Shown piece by piece: positions 7,196 to 14,364 of a DNA stretch of 64,000 bases (position 1 is the stretch's first letter; the number at the start of each line of letters is the position of its first letter). The notes beneath the pieces were generated by a model, which saw only the letters and a program-made list of their open reading frames with translations, searched no databases and was not told the DNA's origin. The stretch is from positions 610 to 64,609 of the forward strand of contig DDWS01000059.1 of NCBI GenBank assembly GCA_002347685.1, in the 5' to 3' direction. The translations under genes were made by a program, and so were the position numbers. The stretch is from Syntrophaceae bacterium UBA2280 (GTDB lineage Bacteria; Desulfobacterota; Syntrophia; Syntrophales; Smithellaceae).

Positions 7196-7425
7196 TCAAG
7201 GGTTTGCGACTTTCAGTGTCACAACCCTTTTTTCATTTATGGGCGGATTGTAACCAAATTGTAACTGTTCGTCCTGCATAACCGTAAATTGCTGACGCTT
7301 CATCGCTGCCTCTTTCAGGTCTTCCTGGCTGACGATGTTATGCCGGTCGAAAACGCTGCGCGTTTTTGTGGCCGGATATCATCATGGCCACCCGTAGAAA
7401 ACCTTTTGCTCTGATTTCATGTCTT
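7196..7425 (-). pseudogene. Frameshifted C-terminus of a second tyrosine integrase
   Basis: Read leftward, the sequence gives IRAKGFLRVAMMISGHK and then, after a one-base shift in a run of A's, TRSVFDRHNIVSQEDLKEAA. This closely follows the conserved C-terminal signature of many phage integrases (VAMxxSGHKTRSVFDRYNIV). Two lesions are seen: the +1 frameshift, and the catalytic Tyr position occupied by His (DRHNI). All sequence upstream of about 7425 is lost. It lies immediately inside the left tRNA-Leu repeat and is probably the dead integrase of the island extending to 19810. Confidence 0.75.
7198..7234 (+). terminator. Hairpin with T-run after the tRNA-Leu end
   Basis: AAGGGTT (from 7198) pairs with AACCCTT around a GAC/GTC-extended stem, followed by six T's. 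It lies ten bases past the CCA end and fits the native terminator of a tRNA-Leu gene. It overlaps the tail of the decayed integrase reading leftward. Confidence 0.6.
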
Positions 7426-7470
7426 TCCCCTTTTTAGACTATGATAAGACGTTACCCGGGCCCCCCGCCC

Positions 7471-9348
7471 TTACAGGGTCCGCGACCATATGCGATCGGC
7501 CTCCTCGGTCAGATTAAGCGATTCAAGCTTTTTGCGGAACGCTATGCCTTTGACGGGATCGAATCCCATCAGCTCGTAAAATCTGTTCTTCATTTCGTCG
7601 AAACGTATTTCGATGCCGGCTGTATCACCGTCCCGAGCCGGTTCCTTCATCCGTGGAGTCAGATCATCATCGTCTGCGACAAAGCCGAAGCGATAGTTGA
7701 TGCAGCGTTTCAGATGAAAGACGCGCAGGCCTGCTTCCATCATCGTCGCGACATCATACCCGTAGCCGGCCGCCGCATTGATCAATTCCACGATCTCCGG
7801 CAGGGTCAAAGACCTGTCGGCAAACTGGCACAGGCAGGCACTGTTTTCGATGCTGCCGATTGCTGCCGCAAGCACCATGGTTTCCGCCTTCTTTTCATGG
7901 GTGAGCGCCTCCAGATCGAACTCGAAGCCGATTTCGGGATAATTGCACGCCCCTGTTTCCATGAAATGCATCGCCGATTGCACATGACACGCGCCGCGGG
8001 GGCTTACCGCATAGGCCACGGCGTGTCCGTGGCCACCGCGCGGGTCATGCATGGGCGCTTCCAATCCTTTGCTTTGCGCCGTATAGTCCAGAGAATGGCT
8101 TCCGACAATGCGTGCGGCGGCGGCGCTTCCCATGGATAGCAGAGTTCCCAGCTTGCCGCTTCGTGAAGCTATCATCGGGAGGATTCTGTTCACGACCGTA
8201 TCCATATCGCCCCAGGTGAGCGGAATGCCATCGGTTGCGTCATCCGTTAGATGACCTTTCTCATAGGCTTCCATGGCCCAGGCAATCGTAGCGCCGGCGC
8301 TGATCGTGTCCAGACCAAGGTCATTGCATACCCTTCCCGCCTTGCAGACGGCCGCCAGATCCGATGTGCCCTGCAGGCTGCCGAAGGCCGCAACGGTTTC
8401 ATATTCCGGCCCCGGCCCTTCTTCGATGGCGAATGGCCCTTCGTCGATCTTTACGACCCTCTTGCAGGCGACAGCGCAGTATGCGCAGGTGGCGGTTTTC
8501 ACCAGATATTTCTCCGACAACGTGCTTCCCGTGAGAGCGCCCGCCATCTCCTCGTCGAAGTTGGATGTCCAGTTGCGCACCGGCACATCCCCTTCGTACA
8601 TATGGCCTTCCAGATTCCCGGACGTACCGAAGTCATGCAGGACCTGCGAAATGAGGTAATCCTTGATGCGCGGGGTGAGTTCCTTAATGAGTGTTTTTAT
8701 CCGCTCCGGATTGGCGACGGAAAGATCCCCTGTTGACGATGTCACCACCAGGGCTTTGAGATTTTTCGAGCCCATGACGGCGCCCATGCCGCATCGCCCG
8801 AAGGCATGATGGGATTCGTTGAGGATACAGGCGAACGGAATCAGGTTTTCACCGGCCGGTCCGATCACCAGGGACGTTGACTTTTTCCCGTATGTTTTCT
8901 GCAGATCAGCGGTACATGCGAGAATGCCCTTACCCCAGAGACCCCCGGCATCCTTGATGGTCACGCGTCCCTCATCGATGAGCAGGTAAGAGGGGTTCTC
9001 GGCCCTTCCCGATATCACCAGGCCGTCATATCCGGCCAGCCTCAGCATCGGCGGGAAAAAACCACCACAGGAGGATTCGGCTATCCCCCCGGTCAGGGGC
9101 GAACGCGCGGTAGCATTCATTCTACTCGCGCCGGACAGCTTGATGCCGGTCAAGGGTCCATTCATGAGGATCAGGAGCGCCGCAGGCGATAGAGCCTCAG
9201 CTGCGAAATCAGCCCGGTCCCAAAATACTTTAGCCGCGAGTCCGCTTCCACCGATGAAGCGCCGGTAGATTTCTTCGGGCAGCTCAAGAGTCTTCACTAT
9301 CCCGGTAGTGAGATTGATATCGGCAACACGGCCGGTATTCCCTTTCAT
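7471..9348 (-). CDS. Aldehyde:ferredoxin oxidoreductase family protein
   Basis: This is a 625-residue tungsten- or molybdenum-pterin enzyme of the AOR family. The N-terminal domain starts GNTGRVADINLTTG, and the pterin-binding region includes GGFFPPMLRLAGYDGLVISG. Cysteines for the [4Fe-4S] cluster are Cys288, Cys291 and Cys295 (CAYCAVAC) and one of Cys505/Cys507. The family interconverts aldehydes and acids using ferredoxin; a branch (BamB) belongs to class II benzoyl-CoA reductase, and the sequence alone does not decide between them. The start at 9348 was chosen over an upstream TTG because AGGAGGT lies eight bases before it. It is the last gene of the ten-gene catabolic block. Confidence 0.9.
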   Translation of the reverse strand: MKGNTGRVADINLTTGIVKTLELPEEIYRRFIGGSGLAAKVFWDRADFAAEALSPAALLILMNGPLTGIKLSGASRMNATARSPLTGGIAESSCGGFFPPMLRLAGYDGLVISGRAENPSYLLIDEGRVTIKDAGGLWGKGILACTADLQKTYGKKSTSLVIGPAGENLIPFACILNESHHAFGRCGMGAVMGSKNLKALVVTSSTGDLSVANPERIKTLIKELTPRIKDYLISQVLHDFGTSGNLEGHMYEGDVPVRNWTSNFDEEMAGALTGSTLSEKYLVKTATCAYCAVACKRVVKIDEGPFAIEEGPGPEYETVAAFGSLQGTSDLAAVCKAGRVCNDLGLDTISAGATIAWAMEAYEKGHLTDDATDGIPLTWGDMDTVVNRILPMIASRSGKLGTLLSMGSAAAARIVGSHSLDYTAQSKGLEAPMHDPRGGHGHAVAYAVSPRGACHVQSAMHFMETGACNYPEIGFEFDLEALTHEKKAETMVLAAAIGSIENSACLCQFADRSLTLPEIVELINAAAGYGYDVATMMEAGLRVFHLKRCINYRFGFVADDDDLTPRMKEPARDGDTAGIEIRFDEMKNRFYELMGFDPVKGIAFRKKLESLNLTEEADRIWSRTL

Positions 9349-9451
9349 ACTCTGACACCTCCTCTTCAATCAAACAGCCAAGTCCTGAGATCCTGAAGAT
9401 CGGTCCAGAAACCTGCTTTCCCGCCATGACCGTTCTTCTATATTAATTATT

Positions 9452-9892
9452 TTATTTTTTTGTAACAATCAGGTTATCGAGGCCCATTTCCTTCAAAGCC
9501 ACCGGAAAGAGCTGAAACGCGGGCTTGATGACCGGTAAAAGCTTCAGCATGGCGGTTACCTTTCCTCCCTGTTTTATGATGCCCTTGGTAATGCCGGCGA
9601 TCGGGTTTTCAAGACCGTGCCAGAATCGGTGTGAATGGTCTGCCGGCTGCTTTGACCATACATCTTCCTTAAGATCGCAGGGACCCAGATAAAAAGTGCC
9701 GTAATAGCCCGGCTTCGCGGGCGGGTTTTTTAGATCGATGGTTATCTCCGCGTCCGGGTCCGTATACATAAATTTAATAATGATGCCCGCCTTGCTCATC
9801 TTCAAACCGATTTTATCGTCACGCAATACCCTGTCTAAAAAGTACCCGTAAATCTTGTAAAGATCATCAGCGTCCTTATAGTACATGCTCAT
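9452..9892 (-). CDS. SCP2 sterol-transfer-like protein
   Basis: This is a small protein (146 residues from the chosen start MSMYYKD) with the outline of an SCP2 domain: an N-terminal helical dimer of the YKDADDLYKIYGYFLDR type, a beta strand region (GIIIKFMYTDPDAEITID), and C-terminal helices. SCP2 domains bind hydrophobic acyl chains or sterols. The start at 9892 gives AAGGAG a seven-base spacer, better than the ATG six bases earlier. It lies between the acyl-CoA dehydrogenase and AOR genes, so a role in presenting a hydrophobic acyl-CoA or aldehyde intermediate is plausible but unproven. Confidence 0.6.
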   Translation of the reverse strand: MSMYYKDADDLYKIYGYFLDRVLRDDKIGLKMSKAGIIIKFMYTDPDAEITIDLKNPPAKPGYYGTFYLGPCDLKEDVWSKQPADHSHRFWHGLENPIAGITKGIIKQGGKVTAMLKLLPVIKPAFQLFPVALKEMGLDNLIVTKK

Positions 9893-9914
9893 TTCCATTC
9901 TCCTTTAAGTTGTT

Positions 9915-11078
9915 TCAGCCTTTGCGCTGATCAAAACGCCTGCCGAAAATCATACCGGCGATTCCTATTTTCAACATCTGAACGGTGCCGCCCGCCACAC
10001 CCCACGCTTTCGCATCACGGTACATGCGCTCCACTGGGAATTCGCTGCTGTACCCGTACCCCCCGAAGACCTGCATGGCCGTATTCGTCACATCCACCAC
10101 CATCTCGTTGGCGTAAGCCTTGGCCATGGACGCCTCGTATATCGACGGGAGCCCCTGCCCCGCGCCGTTGACGGCACGGTAAACCAGGAGCCTTGCCGCG
10201 TCGAGCTTCGCGGCCATGTCCGCCATCATAAACTGCACCGCCTGGAATTCGCAGATGGGTCGACCAAAGGTTTTTCGCTCCATCGCGTAGGCTTTCGCCT
10301 CCTCGAAGGCGCCGCCTGCTATGCCCAGACACATCGCCGCATTACCACACCGTTCGATGTCAAAGGTCCACATGAGTTTGTTGAAATCGCCCGACGGTAT
10401 GACCACATTTTTCTTTGGGACCCGCACATTATCAAAGATGAGATCGCAAGACGGCATGCCCCGAAGCCCCATGAATTTTTCCTGCTTGCCGAAGCTGAAA
10501 CCCGGCATCCCTTTCTCCACGAGGAGGCCGCCTATTCCTTTGTGTCCCTTGATATTTCCGAAACGCGTGTACACCATGTAGTGGCTGGCATGACCCCCGC
10601 CGGTGATAAAGCATTTCCGGCCATTGAGTACGTAGCTGTCCCCATCCTCCACTGCATTGGTCGTAAGCGCCGTCAGGTCGGAACCCGCTTCCGGCTCGGT
10701 CATGCAGACGGAGACACTCTGCTCGCCCCGGCACACACCCGGCACAACGGCCCTTTTCTGTTCTTCGGTGCCGAAGATGTCGATGACCCTGACCGGCCCC
10801 ACGTTTGATTCAAAAACAGGCGCCGCTATCATGGGACTGAACTTGGCCAGTTCCTCGATGCACAGGATGGCATTCATCGCGGGCTGAGCCCCGCCTCCGT
10901 GCTCGGCCGAAATGGTCATGCCCAGCAGTCCCATAGCGGCGAATTTATTAATCAGGTCGAACGGGAATTCTCCCGTCTCATCGATATGCCGCGCCAGCTC
11001 CTTGAATTTTTCACGCTGGCCCATGGTCCTGATGGTATTGACCAGCATTTTCTGTTCTTCACTCAGTGTAAAATCCAT
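9915..11078 (-). CDS. Acyl-CoA dehydrogenase
   Basis: This is a 387-residue flavoprotein of the acyl-CoA dehydrogenase superfamily, with the usual three domains (helical 1-120, beta 121-230, helical 231-387). Signatures are CMTEPEAGSD (about 125-134) and QVFGGYGYSSEFPVERMYRD (336-355). The glutamate that acts as base in medium-chain enzymes is replaced by glycine (VAGGT, Gly363). A glutamate is present in FDIER (Glu242), the place used by isovaleryl-CoA and long-chain dehydrogenases. That suggests a branched or bulky acyl-CoA substrate. It oxidises acyl-CoA to 2-enoyl-CoA through an electron-transfer flavoprotein not found in this window. Confidence 0.92.
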   Translation of the reverse strand: MDFTLSEEQKMLVNTIRTMGQREKFKELARHIDETGEFPFDLINKFAAMGLLGMTISAEHGGGAQPAMNAILCIEELAKFSPMIAAPVFESNVGPVRVIDIFGTEEQKRAVVPGVCRGEQSVSVCMTEPEAGSDLTALTTNAVEDGDSYVLNGRKCFITGGGHASHYMVYTRFGNIKGHKGIGGLLVEKGMPGFSFGKQEKFMGLRGMPSCDLIFDNVRVPKKNVVIPSGDFNKLMWTFDIERCGNAAMCLGIAGGAFEEAKAYAMERKTFGRPICEFQAVQFMMADMAAKLDAARLLVYRAVNGAGQGLPSIYEASMAKAYANEMVVDVTNTAMQVFGGYGYSSEFPVERMYRDAKAWGVAGGTVQMLKIGIAGMIFGRRFDQRKG

Positions 11079-11105
11079 TCTCGTTCCTTTATTTGGTACG
11101 TTAAA

Positions 11106-12473
11106 TTAGATCAGGGAAATCAGTTCCCCGATGTTCTTCGCCTTTTCCAGGCCCAGAATTTCATCGACAATTCGTTCCAACTTTTTACTGCTCCGGCTTC
11201 CGGCAAAAAATTTCAGCTTTTCCACGATATCCCCGGCATCCATCGGGTCGCGGGGATCGCCTTTGGGAATGTCCACCTGTTTTGTCAACCGCTCCCCGCT
11301 TTTCAGCATGATTTCCACGCGGCTCGCGGTTTTGTCCGGATACATTTTATTCAGATCATCGTCCATCTTCACGGTTACCTTTTTCGCCAAAGCAATCAAC
11401 GACGGGTCGATGATGCGCCGTTCGGTCAGTTGCGCCGGTCCCAGTGCGCCATCGATGATGCAGGCCGCCACGACATGGGGAATGGAGAATTGCGCTGAAA
11501 CAAAACTACCGCCTTCCGGCACACCCTTGCCTACGGCCAGGGCGGCCACCCCGTAGGTTGATACCATGATGGAATCAATATCGTCCGGCAGGACCTTCTT
11601 TTCTTTCATGAGCATCAAGGTCGCCTGGGCTGCTCCGTGAGTGTGCCGGCAGGCGGTATAGGGCTTGAAATAAATGTCCATGATAGAATAGTATTCGCCC
11701 AGTTTGTCTGTTATCCGTTCCGGTTTCGCGTCCACCTTCATGGTAATCTGTGTGAATCCTCCCTTGAGTTCCGTTCCTTCCAGGACATATGGACTGCCGG
11801 TAATACCTTTACCCGCCAGGCCCGCCGCCATGATAGCAGCGCTCGCCGCCTGGCCACCCTGAACGATCTTCACCGTGTACCCTCCCATGAGCTGTTCGGC
11901 CATGGAAATAGGTAGAATGTATCCGGCGTTCCCTATGGCATTGAGCATCTCCGGATACCCGTGCCCCATAAGTTTGGAAACCGCCACGGCCGCTCCCAGC
12001 GTGCCGCACGTGCCGGTGGGAAGGAAACCCGACAGCGTGTGAAAAGGATGCATGGCCGCCGCCGCACGGTTCGCGACCTCGTAACCGGCCACCACCGCTT
12101 CAATCAGACGGGCGCCCGTGAGCCCCAGGCTTTCGGACATAACGAATGCCGCCGGGATGACAGCCGACACCGGGTGATTCCCGCCGAACCGGAGGCCGTC
12201 CTGCGCCTCAATCGCTTCGGCCGTGATGCCGTTGATGAAAGCGGCGTTTTGCAGACCGGTCCGAAAACCGCAGCCCAGCGCCGTTGCGGACTCGGGACCG
12301 CCCAGCGTCCGCACGAAATCAACGACCTGCCGCACGGCATCGAGTTCCAGCGATCCGTAAATGTTCGCCACATAATCCAGCACGCAGAGCTTCGCCTTAG
12401 TGGTCACGTCTGAGGGCAATGTATTAAAGGAAAGTTCGGAGCAGCATCTTACAAGTCGCTGTGTATAGTCCAT
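11106..12473 (-). CDS. MmgE/PrpD family protein
   Basis: This is a 455-residue protein of the 2-methylcitrate dehydratase / cis-aconitate decarboxylase fold. Family features are an all-helical N-terminal domain with the active-site region QDGLRFGGNHPVSAVIPA (about 90-107), the GTCGTLGAAVAVSKLMG helix, and the conserved YFKPYTACRHTHGA stretch in the lid domain. The start at 12473 has an AAGGAGGAGGT site. Members hydrate, dehydrate or decarboxylate tricarboxylic or branched dicarboxylic acids. Set beside a CoA transferase and an acyl-CoA dehydrogenase it may act on a carboxylated intermediate, but the substrate cannot be read from the sequence. Confidence 0.85.
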   Translation of the reverse strand: MDYTQRLVRCCSELSFNTLPSDVTTKAKLCVLDYVANIYGSLELDAVRQVVDFVRTLGGPESATALGCGFRTGLQNAAFINGITAEAIEAQDGLRFGGNHPVSAVIPAAFVMSESLGLTGARLIEAVVAGYEVANRAAAAMHPFHTLSGFLPTGTCGTLGAAVAVSKLMGHGYPEMLNAIGNAGYILPISMAEQLMGGYTVKIVQGGQAASAAIMAAGLAGKGITGSPYVLEGTELKGGFTQITMKVDAKPERITDKLGEYYSIMDIYFKPYTACRHTHGAAQATLMLMKEKKVLPDDIDSIMVSTYGVAALAVGKGVPEGGSFVSAQFSIPHVVAACIIDGALGPAQLTERRIIDPSLIALAKKVTVKMDDDLNKMYPDKTASRVEIMLKSGERLTKQVDIPKGDPRDPMDAGDIVEKLKFFAGSRSSKKLERIVDEILGLEKAKNIGELISLI

Positions 12474-12539
12474 AAGCTACCTCCTCCTTAGTGATGTCGT
12501 AATTCCGGCAGAGGACGGATCACGAACCGGAAAGCCCGG

Positions 12540-13340
12540 CTAAACGTATCCACGCTTCTCATAGATCTGTATCATCCGGTGCGGATCGATGACTTCCCGT
12601 ATGACTCGGATTTCTTCGGCACGCGGGGGCTCGGTTTCATGCACGTCTTCGCTCACCTTGAGTTCCCATGGCGTAAGCTTCACTACCTCGTCAACAGTTG
12701 TCCCGGGATGATAGCTTTCCAGATATGCTTCTTTCGTTTCCTTATCGAAGCGCATAACGGCCTTGTTGGTGATGATCACCTGCGGGCCGGTATCCGGCGG
12801 CAGGCCCCATCGTTCCCTTGCGCCCGGGCCGTCAAGATAACCGGGGGTTGTTATAAAATCGACTTTTTCCGTGAGAGTCCTGGCATTGTGCAGAGCGATG
12901 ATGAGGACCCTCCTGGCCAGTGATCCAATCGGGTTGGCACCGCCGGAGCCGGGCAGGCGGCTCTTCGGCTGCTCATAGTCGCCGATGACCGTGGTGTTGA
13001 TGTTTCCATACTTGTCGATCTGGCTCCCGGCGAGGAACCCCACATCGACCCATCCCCCCTGTAAAAACATCCCCATCACATCTGTAAGCCCGCCGATCAT
13101 CGCCGCGCCGGGATTAAGACAGGGGTCGCCCACGGAAAGAGCCGGCCGTGCCGGCCGCGCATCGAACACGCCGGATTCCTGCATCAGCATGGCATCCGGC
13201 GCATGCGTGTAGCGGGCGATATTGGCCGACATGGCAGGAAAGCCGGTGCCCACAACCACAATATCCCCGTCTTTAATTTCACGGGCGCCGCAGCACGCCA
13301 TCAATTCCGGTTTAATGTAATTGTCAGGATGATTGCTCAT
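12540..13340 (-). CDS. CoA-transferase subunit B (glutaconate CoA-transferase type)
   Basis: This is a 266-residue beta subunit of a family I CoA-transferase. The start at 13340 (MSNHPDNYIKPELMACC) was preferred over longer frames because GGGAG precedes it and family homology begins here. Glu55 in MLMQESGVFD occupies the position of the catalytic glutamate of glutaconate CoA-transferase beta. GGWVDVGFLAGSQIDKYGNI is the conserved glycine-rich region. It lies 16 bases after the subunit A gene, so the two are translated together. Related IpdAB proteins are hydrolases rather than transferases, which remains an alternative, but the retained Glu favours transferase activity. Confidence 0.88.
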   Translation of the reverse strand: MSNHPDNYIKPELMACCGAREIKDGDIVVVGTGFPAMSANIARYTHAPDAMLMQESGVFDARPARPALSVGDPCLNPGAAMIGGLTDVMGMFLQGGWVDVGFLAGSQIDKYGNINTTVIGDYEQPKSRLPGSGGANPIGSLARRVLIIALHNARTLTEKVDFITTPGYLDGPGARERWGLPPDTGPQVIITNKAVMRFDKETKEAYLESYHPGTTVDEVVKLTPWELKVSEDVHETEPPRAEEIRVIREVIDPHRMIQIYEKRGYV

Positions 13341-13356
13341 GAGTCTATCTCCCTTC

Positions 13357-14292
13357 TCAGTAAGCGTAAGATACGGGATAGCCGTAATCAAATTTGGCCT
13401 GGAGCTTTTTATACTGTGCGTATCCGAATTTCTGGATATAGTGATTGACATATTCAGTCCGGTCCTTTTGACCGAAAACCCATTCGTCCAGGAACGCCTG
13501 AAAGCCCTCCACCGTATTGGACGCCTCTTTGTAGAGGTACCCATAGGATAAATCCGCGTCATAAAAGCCTGGCGTATATCCGGGATGCGCGCCGAATGGC
13601 TCCTCGGTAACGGCAACAACCTTAAACGATGGGACGATGGTACGCGACGGGTCCTTGCCTATGGTCTCGCGACTGACAATCCGTTCGCAACTCACGATCA
13701 CTTTACGCGCCGCGTTGGCGCCCCACTTGCAGTCGCCGCCGATGCCCCACATCTGGGCGTTTCCGTCCTCATCCGCCTGCTGCACATGGATGATCGCCAC
13801 ATCCGGCCGGAGCGCCGGGACCAGCATAACCGGGCTTCCGTCAAAGGGAGATTTGATCATTTTGTATTTGTTATCGCCCATAAAGGATTTGATGTTCATC
13901 AGGTCGGTCCCCACCATGTCCTTTACCGGCACAAAGGGCATCCCCAGCGCGCCGGCCATCAACATGAGGGGAAGCGAAAGGTTGGTATATTCCTCCAATT
14001 CTATCTTGTGCGGGATCCCCTTTTCGATAGACCGCCGGTAGCATCGGGCGAGGCCATATAGGCCGAGTGAGATAAAGGTGCCAATGAACCGCTTCACGCA
14101 CCCCGCGCCGATCAGCATGTCGAAATCATCCGCGGCATTGCTCCTGGTGATCGTCAGATCGCGCTTTTTCTGACGGATGATCTCATGGATGGCCGCGAAT
14201 GGCGGCCTGCAGATATATCCGCCAATGAACAGGAACTCGCCGTCTGCGACAAATTTCTGTATGGCATCCGCGGTCGTCATCACCTTGCCCAT
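13357..14292 (-). CDS. CoA-transferase subunit A (GctA/IpdA type)
   Basis: This is a 311-residue alpha subunit. It opens with MGKVMTTADAIQKFVADGE and the FIGGYICRPPFAAIHEIIRQ region (CoA-transferase family I glycine-rich loop). The C-terminal part (EEPFGAHPGYTPGFYDADL) is characteristic of the GctA/IpdA branch. It pairs with the subunit B gene directly downstream. The likely reaction is activation of a carboxylic acid by transfer of CoA from acetyl-CoA or succinyl-CoA, feeding the acyl-CoA dehydrogenase in the same block. The start at 14292 has AAGGAGG eight bases upstream. Confidence 0.88.
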   Translation of the reverse strand: MGKVMTTADAIQKFVADGEFLFIGGYICRPPFAAIHEIIRQKKRDLTITRSNAADDFDMLIGAGCVKRFIGTFISLGLYGLARCYRRSIEKGIPHKIELEEYTNLSLPLMLMAGALGMPFVPVKDMVGTDLMNIKSFMGDNKYKMIKSPFDGSPVMLVPALRPDVAIIHVQQADEDGNAQMWGIGGDCKWGANAARKVIVSCERIVSRETIGKDPSRTIVPSFKVVAVTEEPFGAHPGYTPGFYDADLSYGYLYKEASNTVEGFQAFLDEWVFGQKDRTEYVNHYIQKFGYAQYKKLQAKFDYGYPVSYAY

Positions 14293-14364
14293 ATACCCAT
14301 CCTCCTTGGCTTATGACTATGATATCTCAGGCATTCGCCGTTCTGATCATTGCGGCGACTCCGT

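Noticed and set aside
13341..13619. N-terminal extension of CoA-transferase subunit B
   Set aside because: The extra 93 codons overlap the subunit A gene; a ribosome binding site and family homology begin at 13340.
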